Positions 8,781-17,555 of a stretch of DNA of 64,000 nt are shown here, one piece after another (within the stretch, counting starts at the first letter, position 1; the number at the start of each line of letters is the position of its first letter). Below the pieces are notes generated by a model. It was not told the DNA's origin. It ran no database searches and worked only from the letters and a program-made list of their open reading frames with translations. Made by a program: the position numbers and the translations under genes. The DNA is from Streptomyces odontomachi (GTDB lineage: Bacteria; Actinomycetota; Actinomycetes; Streptomycetales; Streptomycetaceae): positions 1-64,000 of the forward strand of contig NZ_JAMJWG010000035.1 of NCBI RefSeq assembly GCF_024435355.1. The letters run 5' to 3'.

Positions 8781-9764
8781 TCACAACCACGTGGCGAACT
8801 CCAACAACATCTCCGCATCCGGCTCCCGCCCCACCCGCCGCGCCCGCACCCCGGACTCCACCGCCCGAAAGAGCGTCCACCCGGTGAGCCGTTCCCGATC
8901 GACTTCCAGGGACTCGGCGAGGCGTTTCACCCGGCGCCGGGTGATCGCCGGACCGGACGGCGCGGCGATCAGGTCCTCGACACGGTCGCGCACCAGCCGC
9001 GCCAGGTCGAAGGCGCGCTCGCCGACCAGCGGTTCGGGGCCCACCGCCAGCCACGGCATCCGCTCGGCCCCGAGCACCTTGCTCTGCCGGAACGCTCCGT
9101 GCAGCAGCAGCGCACCGGGGGGCTCGGCCACCAGTGCCCCGCGCGCATCGAGCGCCGCGTCCACGAGCGCGGCGACCTCCGTGTCCGCCGAGGTGTCGGC
9201 CGTCCGGCGCATGGCCTCCGCCTGCCGCCCGGTGCGCTCGGCGACCGTCTCGAAGGCGTGGCCGGCGGGCGGCTCGTTCCACAGCCGGTGCAGCGTGTCC
9301 GCGGCCTCCAGCATGGACTTGGCCTCCGGCAGCGAGCGCACGGAGACATCGGGCCGCAGCCGCTCCAGCAGCAGCGCACCATCCTCACCGGCACCGGCAC
9401 CGGCACCGGCACCGGCACCGGCCCCAGTGCCAGTGCCGTCCGGATCGTCCAGCAGCCGGACCGCACCGCGGGCGTTCCAGTGCGCCAGGGCCGCCCGCTC
9501 GTCGGCAGGACGGGCCTGAGGGGGAGCCAGCTTGAGCACCGCGGGGCCGCCGTCCGCCCGGCGAACCAGGACGACGAGACTGCTGCGCCCGCCGGGCGCG
9601 TGCACCCGCTCCACGGTCAGCCCCCGCCGGTCCACGGCCTGCCGCAGCAGTTCCGGCAGCATCGTGAGCCAGGCCGCACCGGTCCCGCTCCCGACCGGTT
9701 CGCCCTCGTCCCGCCGTTCCTCGTCGAGCGCCTTGACCAGGCGTTCCGGCGGTTCGATCGCCAT
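8781..9764 (-). CDS. Aminoglycoside/hydroxyurea phosphotransferase-like protein, catalytic residues lost
   Basis: 327 residues resembling the APH(6)/hydroxyurea kinase family: an N-terminal VLKLAPP (lysine strand), then ERAALAHWNARGAVRLLDD and the C-terminal GERAFDLARLVRDRVEDL block. The catalytic loop, normally LLHGDLHxGNVL, here reads LLHGAFRQSKVL near residue 222, and the metal-binding IDPK-like motif reads AVGPEPL. Both key acidic residues and the Asn are absent, so phosphotransfer seems unlikely. A CACCGG x6 microsatellite (9386-9421) encodes an (Ala-Gly)n linker. The start at 9764 has a GAAAGGACG ribosome site. Confidence 0.75.
   Translation of the reverse strand: MAIEPPERLVKALDEERRDEGEPVGSGTGAAWLTMLPELLRQAVDRRGLTVERVHAPGGRSSLVVLVRRADGGPAVLKLAPPQARPADERAALAHWNARGAVRLLDDPDGTGTGAGAGAGAGAGAGEDGALLLERLRPDVSVRSLPEAKSMLEAADTLHRLWNEPPAGHAFETVAERTGRQAEAMRRTADTSADTEVAALVDAALDARGALVAEPPGALLLHGAFRQSKVLGAERMPWLAVGPEPLVGERAFDLARLVRDRVEDLIAAPSGPAITRRRVKRLAESLEVDRERLTGWTLFRAVESGVRARRVGREPDAEMLLEFATWL
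9386..9421. repeat. Hexanucleotide microsatellite (CACCGG)6 inside a gene
   Basis: Six perfect CACCGG units within the kinase-like gene, read on the minus strand as alternating glycine and alanine codons. Copy-number change would alter linker length without a frameshift. Confidence 0.9.
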
Positions 9765-9783
9765 GCGAACGTCGTCCTTTCGT

Positions 9784-9830
9784 GGCTGGCTGGCTGGCTG
9801 AAGTGAAAACTGACCTGACCTGACCTGACC
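9784..9830. repeat. Short tandem repeats upstream of the kinase-like gene
   Basis: Four GGCT units (9784-9799) and four TGACC units (9811-9830) lie just upstream of the minus-strand start at 9764, in the likely leader or promoter region. A smaller AACGG doublet follows. Confidence 0.85.
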
Positions 9831-9942
9831 TGAACGGAACGGAAAAGAACAGAACTTGGCTGGATCGGCTACCGCCCCGGCTTCGGTCGGCAGCGGTCCG
9901 CCGAGCGGCGCGGGACGGGGGCCACAGGCGCCGCCGCGCGGG

Positions 9943-10443
9943 TCACGGCGGGGGTGCGGTGGGCCCGGCCGTACCGCCCGGCGCCGACGCCTCGCCGGCC
10001 CGTTCGGCGAGACCAGGGAAGGCTACGCTGCCGCCGCGCCAGCGCACCGCCCGCACCGCCGTGTCCCGCAGCGCGTCCGCCGCCGCATGCCGCCGCGCCC
10101 CCGAGGTGGCCCGCACGAGATCGGCGTAGGCTCCGGCGACCCGTTCCTCCAGCTCAGCGGCGAGCCGGCCGGCCGACGCGCCGTCGCTCACCGCGAACGG
10201 CAGGGCGTAGCCGGCGGCCGCAGCGCGCGGCGTGGCCCCCAGGTCGCGGGCGGTGCGTGCCAGGTCGTCGCGGCGCGCTCGGTGTGCGTCATAGGCCGCA
10301 CGCGCCTCCTTGCGCCGGGGCTCGTCGATCTTTCCGCCGACGACTCCGTAGCCGTACACCGCGGCGTGTTCCGCGGCCAGCGCGGCCTGCACGGCCTTCA
10401 GAACGTCGGCGTCGTCCGCGTCCGTGGGATGTCTGCCGTTCAC
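9943..10443 (-). CDS. Ferritin-like DUF4439-type protein
   Basis: 166 residues, no signal peptide. The helical pattern with LKAVQAALAAEHAAVYGYGVVGG and later YDAHRARRDDLARTARDLG is that of the DUF4439 ferritin-like family, whose function is not known. The GTG start at 10443 overlaps the stop of the upstream lipoprotein gene (GTGA), so the two are translationally coupled. The E-H spacing resembles di-iron helices, but I cannot confirm metal binding. Confidence 0.75.
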   Translation of the reverse strand: MNGRHPTDADDADVLKAVQAALAAEHAAVYGYGVVGGKIDEPRRKEARAAYDAHRARRDDLARTARDLGATPRAAAAGYALPFAVSDGASAGRLAAELEERVAGAYADLVRATSGARRHAAADALRDTAVRAVRWRGGSVAFPGLAERAGEASAPGGTAGPTAPPP

Positions 10444-11054
10444 TTGTCGTCCTCCGCCAGCAGATATGCGTGTGCCGCGCCGGCCGCGGCGACCGAGGCC
10501 AGCAACCGCGCCAGCTCGCCCGGCGCGTCGAGCAGCTGGGTGACGCGCCGGTCGGCGAGCGTGCGCTCGGCCGAGGCCAGCATGGTCAGTGCGTCCTTCT
10601 CGCTCGCCGGCACCTGCGACGCCTGCCGCGGCTTCGCCGTGCTCCCGGCACCGTTGCCCGTCGCACTGCCTGTCGCAGCGGTCTTCGAAGGCGTCTTCGA
10701 CGGTGCCGGCGACGCATGTGCGCCGCCGAAGGCCGTCGCGTGGCGGGCCACCTCGGCGCGCAGCGGCGCAAGGCGCGCGCCGAGCGGCGGATGGGCCGCG
10801 ACCACCGCGTCGTACCGTGCGACGAGATCGGCACTGTCCTGGGCCGCACGCGCACGGGTCCGGTCGGCGGCCGAGCGCTCCTGCGGTGTGCTGCCGGCCG
10901 GCGCGCTGTCGTCCGTGCAGCCCGTGGCCAGCGCGGCGCCGGTGACGACACCCGCGGCGCTCAGCAACACCGTGCGGCGGTGCGGCCCGCTGCGGGCCTG
11001 CGGGGGTGGGCCGAACGGCGACCGATGCGGGGCGGGGGGTGGCGCAAGGGGCAC
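10440..11054 (-). CDS. Putative Tat-exported lipoprotein
   Basis: 204 residues. The N-terminus has a twin-arginine stretch HRRTVLL, a hydrophobic core and a lipobox ending ATGC (Cys about 46), so Tat export and lipidation are likely. The mature part is an Ala-rich helix, a Ser/Thr/Pro/Gly linker (about 100-135) and a second helical part ending LLAEDDK. It is coupled to the DUF4439 gene and may be its extracytoplasmic partner. Function unknown. The first 20 residues are Pro-rich, so a start downstream of 11054 is possible. Confidence 0.75.
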   Translation of the reverse strand: MPLAPPPAPHRSPFGPPPQARSGPHRRTVLLSAAGVVTGAALATGCTDDSAPAGSTPQERSAADRTRARAAQDSADLVARYDAVVAAHPPLGARLAPLRAEVARHATAFGGAHASPAPSKTPSKTAATGSATGNGAGSTAKPRQASQVPASEKDALTMLASAERTLADRRVTQLLDAPGELARLLASVAAAGAAHAYLLAEDDK

Positions 11055-11394
11055 GGCACACGTCCTTGTGAGGTGCGGGACTCGTCCTGCGGACGAGCCG
11101 GAGGCGGGACTTGATCACCGTACCCGCGGGGCACTCCGCCACCCCTCATCGGCTCGGTTCCTCCGCACCGGATCGGCTCGGTCCGTCCGCACCAGGCCGC
11201 CGGGGGTTCCGCGCGCCGGGCGCACGACATCCCAAGTCGTGCTGGACCCGCGCTCCGAACCTGCCCCCTAACACCCGTCGCGCCCCGGTGGACGGCAACA
11301 CTCCCGAGGACCGGATACCCTTTGACCCGACACACCCCCCTGCACCCACCCACCGTTCTCCCACAACAGCACACGCGGCCGAGGAGTCACCCGG
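11055..11394. other. Divergent intergenic region before rimP
   Basis: 340 bp separating the minus-strand lipoprotein gene from rimP. It must hold promoters for both directions. I see no repeat-family copy, no coding potential with normal codon bias, and no promoter hexamers good enough to call. Confidence 0.6.
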
Positions 11395-11958
11395 ATGAGC
11401 ACCACCCAGAGCGAGAGGCTGCGAGAACTGCTGGAGCCGCTGGTCGACTCCAGGGAGCTGGACCTCGAAGAGATCACCGTGACCCCGGCAGGCAGGCGGC
11501 GTGTGCTCCGTGTCGTGGTGGACTCCGACTCGGGCGTGCAGCTCGACACCTGCGCCGAGTTGAGCAGGGAGATCTCCGGCAAGCTCGACGCCACGGACGC
11601 CATGGGCGAAGGCGAGTACGTCCTCGAGGTGACGTCCCCCGGCGCCGAACGGCCGCTCACCCGCCACAGCCACTACGTGCGGGCCGTCGACCGCCTGGTC
11701 AGGTTCCGGCTGACCGACGAGGCGGCGGCAGAGACGGGTGCGCAGGAGCTGACCGCCCGGATCACGAAGGTCGACGAGGACGGCCTCGACGTGACGGTGC
11801 CGGGCGTCAAGGGCCGCCGGCCCACCACCCGCAGGCTCGCCTTCCGCGACATCGCCAAGGCCCGTGTGGAGATCGAGTTCAATCCCAGGAGCCAGAGCAC
11901 CCAGGAGGCCCCGGGCGTCGCGGGCACGGGCGACGCTCACGGCCCCGGAAACGCTTAA
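11395..11958 (+). CDS. rimP: Ribosome maturation factor RimP
   Basis: Needed for 30S subunit maturation. The 187 residues begin with the family's LRELLEPLVDSRELDLEEITV and continue with VVVDSDSGVQLDTCAELSREI and a central LEVTSPGAERPL motif. A C-terminal beta-barrel domain ends in KARVEIEFN. The start ATG 11395 follows GAGGAG. It sits 12 bases before nusA, the usual rimP-nusA arrangement. A glycine/threonine-rich tail of about 20 residues is a Streptomyces-style extension. Confidence 0.95.
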   Translation: MSTTQSERLRELLEPLVDSRELDLEEITVTPAGRRRVLRVVVDSDSGVQLDTCAELSREISGKLDATDAMGEGEYVLEVTSPGAERPLTRHSHYVRAVDRLVRFRLTDEAAAETGAQELTARITKVDEDGLDVTVPGVKGRRPTTRRLAFRDIAKARVEIEFNPRSQSTQEAPGVAGTGDAHGPGNA

Positions 11959-11970
11959 GGAGGCGTAGCC

Positions 11971-13026
11971 GTGGATATCGACATGAGTGCCCTGCGGGGC
12001 CTGGTCAGGGAGAAGGAGATCTCCTTCGACCTGCTCGTGGAGGCGATCGAGTCGGCCCTCCTCATCGCCTACCACCGCACCGAGGGAAGCCACCGCCACG
12101 CGCGCGTGGAACTGAACCGCGAGAGCGGTCATGTGACGGTGTGGGCCGAGGAGGACCGCGAGGAGCTCGAAGAGGGCCAGAAGCCCCGCGAGTTCGACGA
12201 CACCCCGAGCGGCTTCGGCCGGATCGCGGCGACCACCGCCAAGCAGGTCATCCTCCAGCGCCTCAGGGACGCCGAGGACGACGCCACGCTCGGTGAGTAC
12301 GCCGGCCGCGAGGGCGACATCGTCACGGGCGTGGTCCAGCAGGGCCGCGACCCGAAGAACGTGCTGGTCGACATCGGCCGTCTGGAGGCCATCCTGCCGG
12401 TGCAGGAGCAGGTACCGGGCGAGTCGTACCAGCACGGCATGCGACTGAGGTCATACGTGGTCAGAGTCGCCAAGGGAGTGCGCGGGCCGTCCGTCACGCT
12501 CTCCCGGACCCACCCGAACCTGGTGAAGAAGCTCTTCTCGCTGGAGGTCCCGGAGATCGCCGACGGATCCGTCGAGATCGCCGCGATCGCCCGTGAGGCG
12601 GGCCACCGCACCAAGATCGCCGTCCGCTCGGTGCGCTCCGGGCTGAACGCGAAGGGCGCCTGCATCGGCCCCATGGGCGGCCGGGTACGCAACGTGATGG
12701 GCGAGCTGAACGGCGAGAAGATCGACATCGTGGACTGGTCGGAGGACCCGGCCGAGATGGTCGCGAACGCTCTGTCGCCGGCCCGGGTCTCCAAGGTCGA
12801 GGTCGTCGACCTCGCCGCCCGCTCGGCCCGGGTCACCGTGCCGGACTACCAGCTCTCCCTGGCCATCGGCAAGGAAGGGCAGAACGCCCGGCTCGCCGCC
12901 CGGCTCACCGGCTGGCGGATCGACATCCGTCCGGACACCGAGCAGACCGGCGAGGCCGGGGAGCAGCGTGGCGCCGGGCGCGACGCTGCGCCCAGCGGTC
13001 CCGGCGGCTCCGGCGGGCGCGGCTGA
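11971..13026 (+). CDS. nusA: Transcription termination/antitermination protein NusA
   Basis: Binds RNA polymerase and nascent RNA. 351 residues: N-terminal RNAP-binding domain (about 1-110), S1 domain (GDIVTGVVQQGRDPKNVLVD, about 115-190), then two KH domains with AVRSVRSGLNAKGACIGPMG and the C-terminal LAIGKEGQNARLAARLTGW. It lacks the acidic repeats of the E. coli protein, as expected for actinobacteria. GTG 11971 has AAGGAGG 8 bases upstream. A Gly-rich tail follows the second KH domain. Confidence 0.96.
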   Translation: MDIDMSALRGLVREKEISFDLLVEAIESALLIAYHRTEGSHRHARVELNRESGHVTVWAEEDREELEEGQKPREFDDTPSGFGRIAATTAKQVILQRLRDAEDDATLGEYAGREGDIVTGVVQQGRDPKNVLVDIGRLEAILPVQEQVPGESYQHGMRLRSYVVRVAKGVRGPSVTLSRTHPNLVKKLFSLEVPEIADGSVEIAAIAREAGHRTKIAVRSVRSGLNAKGACIGPMGGRVRNVMGELNGEKIDIVDWSEDPAEMVANALSPARVSKVEVVDLAARSARVTVPDYQLSLAIGKEGQNARLAARLTGWRIDIRPDTEQTGEAGEQRGAGRDAAPSGPGGSGGRG

Positions 13027-13161
13027 CGCGCGCCCCCGGAGCGGCGTCCCCGACGGAGCGGATACCGCCCGGAACGGGACAAGACCAGCGAAGCGCAAGA
13101 GGACACGTGTTCGATTTCTGCCCCAATCGGGTGAGGTCGGTGCGGGGAGGTAGACTTAAGG

Positions 13162-13437
13162 GTGTCTGGCCAAACGTCTGCCCGCGCATGCCCGGAACGC
13201 ATGTGTGTGGGATGCCGGGAGCGAGCGGCCAAGCGCGATCTGCTGCGGATCGTGAAGATCGAGGATCGCTGTGTCCCCGATCGGCGCGGTACGCTGCCCG
13301 GCCGGGGTGCATATGTGCACCCCGCCCTGGTCTGTCTGGACCTGGCGGAGCGCCGTCGGGCTTTTCCCCGGGCCTTCCGCGCCCGGGGTCAGCTTGACAT
13401 CGAGGCGTTGCGCCTGGTCATCCAAGACCGCCCCTGA
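13162..13437 (+). CDS. ylxR: YlxR family (DUF448) RNA-binding protein
   Basis: 91 residues with the family signature RMCVGCRERAAKRDLLRIV followed by GRGAYVHPALVCLDLA. It sits between nusA and infB as in many bacteria. The family is proposed to bind RNA or act as a nucleoid-associated regulator; I see only the fold signature. GTG 13162 is used. Confidence 0.92.
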   Translation: MSGQTSARACPERMCVGCRERAAKRDLLRIVKIEDRCVPDRRGTLPGRGAYVHPALVCLDLAERRRAFPRAFRARGQLDIEALRLVIQDRP

Positions 13438-13516
13438 AAGGGGGCAACACCGTAAGACGCGTCGCACGGCCCCGTGCGGCCCTGGTACCTCGCGAGTCGG
13501 AAGTAGGTCGAGATTG

Positions 13517-13549
13517 CGATGAGCACTCGATGAGTACGCGATGAGTACG
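13517..13549 (+). repeat. Three 11-bp direct repeats upstream of infB
   Basis: CGATGAGCACT (13517-13527), CGATGAGTACG (13528-13538) and CGATGAGTACG (13539-13549) stand head to tail with an 11-bp period, about one helical turn, 50 bases before the infB start. They contain ATG triplets but no continuing reading frame. They could be operator sites or leader elements. Confidence 0.8.
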
Positions 13550-13599
13550 CCCATGAAGTAGCGACGGTCCGGCGGTAACCCGGACCTAAAAGGAGCGAA

Positions 13600-16500
13600 G
13601 TGGCTAAGGTCCGGGTATACGAACTCGCCAAGGAGTTCGGTGTGGAGAGCAAGGTCGTCATGGCCAAGCTCCAGGAACTCGGTGAATTCGTCCGTTCGGC
13701 GTCCTCCACCATTGAGGCGCCCGTAGTACGCAAACTAACCGACGCTTTCCAGCAGGGTGGCGGCAACGGCAGCGGCCCCGGCCGCGGCGCCGCCAAACCC
13801 TCGGCACCCAGGAAGGCAGCCCCCAGGCCAGCGGCGCCCACGCCGGCGCCTTCGGCCGGGGGAAACAGGCCGACGGGAGACGTCCGTCCGGCTGCCCCGA
13901 AGCCCGCGCCGCGGCCCGCCGCGGCCGAGAAGCCCGCGGCGGCGGCACCCAGCTCGGGTCCGCGCCCGACGCCCGGCCCCCGGCCGGGCCCCAAGCCCGC
14001 GCCAGCGGCACCCGCGGCACCCGAATTCACGGCACCGGCCACCCCGGCGCCGGCGCAGCCGGCACCGTCCGGGCCCAAGCCCGGTGCGCGCCCCGGCGCG
14101 CCCAAGCCCGGTGGCCGTCCGGCCCCCGGTCAGGGTCAGGGTCGTGGTGACCGGCAGGGAGGCCAGCGCCCCGGCGCAGCGGCACCCCGTCCCGGCGGTC
14201 GTCCCGCGGGCCCGCGCCCGGGGAACAACCCCTTCACCTCCGGCGGCTCCACCGGCATGGCGCGCCCGCAGGCGCCCCGTCCCGGCGGTGCGCCGCGCCC
14301 CGGCGGCGCCGGTGCGCCCGGCGGCCCGCGTCCCCAGGGTGCGGGCCAGGGCGGTCCGCGTCCCGGTCCGCGTCCGACCCCGGGCGGCATGCCCCGCCCG
14401 CAGGCGCCGCGTCCCGGCGCTGGCCCCGGCGGTAACCGCCCGAACCCGGGCATGATGCCGCAGCGTCCCGCCGCAGGTCCGCGTCCCGGCGGTGGCCCCG
14501 GCGGCCGTCCCGGCGGTGGCCCCGGTGGGCGTCCCGGTGGCGGCGGCGGTCGTCCCGGCGGCGGCTTCGCCGGTCGTCCCGGTGGCGGCGGTGGCGGCGG
14601 TCGTCCCGGTGGTGGCGGCGGCTTCGGCGCCCGTCCCGGCGGCGGTGGCTTCGGTGGCGGTGGCGGCGGTGGCCGTCCCGGCTTCGGTGGCCGTCCCGGC
14701 GGTCCCGGTGGCCGCGGTGGCACCCAGGGTGCCTTCGGCCGTCCGGGTGGTCCGGCGCGTCGTGGCCGCAAGTCGAAGCGGCAGCGTCGCCAGGAGTACG
14801 AGGCCATGCAGGCCCCGTCGGTCGGCGGCGTGATGCTGCCCCGCGGCAGCGGCGAGACCATTCGCCTGTCGCGCGGCGCGTCGCTCACCGACTTCGCCGA
14901 GAAGATCAACGCCAACCCGGCGTCGCTCGTCGCGGTCATGATGAACCTCGGCGAGATGGTCACCGCGACCCAGTCCGTCTCCGACGAGACCCTCCAGCTG
15001 CTCGCCGGCGAGATGAACTACACCGTTCAGATCGTCAGCCCCGAGGAGGAGGACCGCGAGCTCCTGGAGTCCTTCGACCTCGAGTTCGGCGAGGACGAGG
15101 GCGGCGAGGAGAACCTGGTCGCGCGCCCGCCGGTGGTCACCGTCATGGGTCACGTCGACCACGGTAAGACCCGCCTGCTCGACGCCATCCGCAAGACCAA
15201 CGTCATCGCGGGCGAGGCCGGTGGCATCACCCAGCACATCGGTGCCTACCAGGTCACGACCGAGGTCAACGGCGACGACCGCAGGATCACCTTCATCGAC
15301 ACCCCCGGTCACGAGGCGTTCACCGCCATGCGTGCCCGTGGTGCCAAGTCGACCGACATCGCGATCCTCGTGGTGGCGGCCAACGACGGTGTGATGCCGC
15401 AGACGGTCGAAGCGCTGAACCACGCCAAGGCGGCCGACGTGCCGATCGTGGTCGCGGTCAACAAGATCGACGTCGAGGGCGCCGATCCCACCAAGGTCCG
15501 CGGTCAGCTGACCGAGTACGGCCTGGTGGCCGAGGAGTACGGCGGCGACACCATGTTCGTCGACATCTCCGCCAAGCAGGGCCTGCACATCGACAGCCTC
15601 CTGGAGGCCGTCATCCTCACCGCCGACGCCTCGCTCGACCTGCGTGCCAACCCGGACCAGGACGCGCAGGGCATCGCGATCGAGGCCCACCTGGACAAGG
15701 GCCGCGGTGCCACCGCGACCGTCCTGGTGCAGCGCGGCACCCTGCGGGTCGGCGAGACGATGGTCGTCGGCGACGCCTACGGCCGAGTCCGCGCCATGCT
15801 CGACGACCTCGGCAACACCGTCGAGGAAGCCGGCCCGTCGACCCCCGTCCAGGTCCTCGGCCTGACGAACGTGCCGGGCGCCGGCGACAACTTCATCGTC
15901 GTCGACGAGGACCGCACGGCCCGCCAGATCGCCGAGAAGCGCGCCGCCCGTGAGCGCAACGCCGCGTTCGCCAAGCGCACCCGCCGGGTCTCCCTGGAAG
16001 ACCTGGACAAGGTGCTCAAGGCGGGCGAGGTCCAGCAGCTCAACCTCATCATCAAGGGCGATGCGTCCGGTTCCGTCGAGGCCCTGGAGTCCTCGCTGGT
16101 CCAGCTCGACGTCGGCGAAGAGGTCGACATCCGCGTCCTGCACCGCGGTGTGGGTGCGGTCACCGAGTCGGACATCGACCTGGCCATGGGCTCCGACGCC
16201 ATCGTCATCGGCTTCAACGTCCGCGCCGCAGGGCGCGCGACGCAGATGGCCGAGCGCGAGGGTGTCGACGTCCGGTACTACTCGGTCATCTACCAGGCGA
16301 TCGAGGAGATCGAGGCGGCCCTGAAGGGCATGCTCAAGCCGGAGTACGAGGAGGTCGAGCTCGGCACCGCGGAGATCCGCGAGATCTTCCGCTCGTCCAA
16401 GCTGGGCAACATCGCCGGTGTCCTGATCCGCTCCGGCGAGGTCAAGCGGAACACCAAGGCCCGGGTGCTGCGCGACGGCAAGGTCGTCGCGGAGAACCTC

Positions 16501-16647
16501 AACATCGAGGGCCTGCGTCGCTTCAAGGACGACGTCACCGAGATCCGCGAAGGGTTCGAGGGCGGTATCAACCTCGGCAACTTCAACGACATCAAGATCG
16601 ATGACGTCATCGCGACGTACGAGATGCGGGAGAAGCCCAGGGTGTGA
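13600..16647 (+). CDS. infB: Translation initiation factor IF-2
   Basis: GTPase that delivers initiator tRNA to the ribosome. 1015 residues: N-terminal IF2-N helix domain (VRVYELAKEFGVESKVVMAK), then about 340 residues of Pro/Ala/Gly/Arg low-complexity sequence (about 50-390, DNA rich in GGTGGCGGC). A second IF2-N domain follows, then the G domain with VMGHVDHGKTRLL (near 515), DTPGHEAF (near 567) and VAVNKID (near 621), and domains II-IV. The catalytic core is normal; the length comes from the disordered N-terminal part, which is long in Streptomyces. GTG 13600 follows AAAAGGAG. Confidence 0.97.
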   Translation: MAKVRVYELAKEFGVESKVVMAKLQELGEFVRSASSTIEAPVVRKLTDAFQQGGGNGSGPGRGAAKPSAPRKAAPRPAAPTPAPSAGGNRPTGDVRPAAPKPAPRPAAAEKPAAAAPSSGPRPTPGPRPGPKPAPAAPAAPEFTAPATPAPAQPAPSGPKPGARPGAPKPGGRPAPGQGQGRGDRQGGQRPGAAAPRPGGRPAGPRPGNNPFTSGGSTGMARPQAPRPGGAPRPGGAGAPGGPRPQGAGQGGPRPGPRPTPGGMPRPQAPRPGAGPGGNRPNPGMMPQRPAAGPRPGGGPGGRPGGGPGGRPGGGGGRPGGGFAGRPGGGGGGGRPGGGGGFGARPGGGGFGGGGGGGRPGFGGRPGGPGGRGGTQGAFGRPGGPARRGRKSKRQRRQEYEAMQAPSVGGVMLPRGSGETIRLSRGASLTDFAEKINANPASLVAVMMNLGEMVTATQSVSDETLQLLAGEMNYTVQIVSPEEEDRELLESFDLEFGEDEGGEENLVARPPVVTVMGHVDHGKTRLLDAIRKTNVIAGEAGGITQHIGAYQVTTEVNGDDRRITFIDTPGHEAFTAMRARGAKSTDIAILVVAANDGVMPQTVEALNHAKAADVPIVVAVNKIDVEGADPTKVRGQLTEYGLVAEEYGGDTMFVDISAKQGLHIDSLLEAVILTADASLDLRANPDQDAQGIAIEAHLDKGRGATATVLVQRGTLRVGETMVVGDAYGRVRAMLDDLGNTVEEAGPSTPVQVLGLTNVPGAGDNFIVVDEDRTARQIAEKRAARERNAAFAKRTRRVSLEDLDKVLKAGEVQQLNLIIKGDASGSVEALESSLVQLDVGEEVDIRVLHRGVGAVTESDIDLAMGSDAIVIGFNVRAAGRATQMAEREGVDVRYYSVIYQAIEEIEAALKGMLKPEYEEVELGTAEIREIFRSSKLGNIAGVLIRSGEVKRNTKARVLRDGKVVAENLNIEGLRRFKDDVTEIREGFEGGINLGNFNDIKIDDVIATYEMREKPRV

Positions 16648-16767
16648 TCGGCTACGCCGATCCACCCGGTTCGGGTCGGCCGGACGGTGTCCCGCCCGGC
16701 TGCCCCGAACCCCCCGCCGGGTGCCCCCGTAAAGGGGCGGTGGGGGCTGGGCGCGTAGCGCCCTGAA

Positions 16768-16935
16768 AAGGGGCGCGGGGAACTGCGCGACCAGCCACGA
16801 CGAAGCCGTTTGATCGTCACCGTCCCGGTGGGGCTGTTTCTGTCGTGTCCGGACCTCCCCCACTCTCGGCTTCGCTCGAGCGGGAGGTACCCCCATGCCG
16901 GTGGTGGGCTGGTCGCGCAGTTCCCCGCGCCCCTT
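16768..16935. repeat. Intergenic palindromic repeat, copy 3
   Basis: The 22-bp arm at 16768-16790 has its inverted partner at about 16913-16935. The body, forward here, includes CCACGACGAAGCCG and TGTTTCTGTCGTGTCCGGA. Between body and second arm lies a further palindromic unit (CTCGGCTTCGCTCGAGCGGGAG, about 16864-16886), a motif type also common in Streptomyces intergenic DNA. The gap 16648-17078 between infB and ylxP is otherwise empty apart from a short 7-bp hairpin (16646-16662) at the infB stop. Confidence 0.85.
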
Positions 16936-17078
16936 GAGTGCGCCTTCGGCGCCCCCGCGCACGGGAAGGGCGAAACTCCGTCGAACGCGCCGCGAGGTTC
17001 GTTGTACGGTTCCCGTGCCCGCCTCTTCCGACGGCGGAGCCACACGATCCCGTACCGGCGGGTGAACCGGTTACACAC

Positions 17079-17372
17079 ATGTATGTGGGGACGCTGTCCT
17101 TCGATCTCCTGCTCGGCGACGTACGGTCGCTGAAGGAGAAGCGCTCCGTCGTCCGCCCGATCGTCGCCGAACTCCAGCGCAAGTACGCGGTGAGCGCGGC
17201 CGAGGTCGACCATCTGGACCTGCACCGCAGGGCCGGTATCGGCCTGGCCATGGTCTCCGCGGACGCCGGGCACGTCACGGACGTACTGGACAGGTGCGAA
17301 CGGCTCGTCGCCGGCCGACCCGAAGTGGAGCTGCTGTCCACCAGACGGCGCTTCCACGGTGACGACGACTGA
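17079..17372 (+). CDS. ylxP: YlxP (DUF503) family protein
   Basis: 97 residues starting MYVGTLSFDLLLGDVRSLK and containing KEKRSVVRPIVAELQRKY, the family hallmark. Its place between infB and rbfA matches that of ylxP in Bacillus and other bacteria. The biochemical function is unsettled. Sequence upstream of ATG 17079 in the same frame is repeat DNA, so longer starts are rejected. Confidence 0.9.
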   Translation: MYVGTLSFDLLLGDVRSLKEKRSVVRPIVAELQRKYAVSAAEVDHLDLHRRAGIGLAMVSADAGHVTDVLDRCERLVAGRPEVELLSTRRRFHGDDD

Positions 17373-17555
17373 ACCGACGCCATGGCCAGGCGTCGGCACC
17401 ACGGGTGAGGCGAACCGGGCAGCCGGTGCCGGAGACGGACCCACCGGCGCGGGGTACCCGAGCCCAGGCCGTGGCGGCGCCCCGGCCCGACGGCCACCAC
17501 GGCGCGCCGCACAACCATCGAGCAGTGAGCACAGGAAGAAAAGGGAGACGGACCA

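Noticed and set aside
8410..9519. Frames running from the tandem repeat into the kinase-like gene on either strand
   Set aside because: They depend on repeat DNA and have no ribosome sites or conserved sequence.
13735..17043. A 1102-residue open frame on the minus strand across infB
   Set aside because: Antisense to the conserved IF-2 gene and running through intergenic repeat DNA; no domain recognisable.
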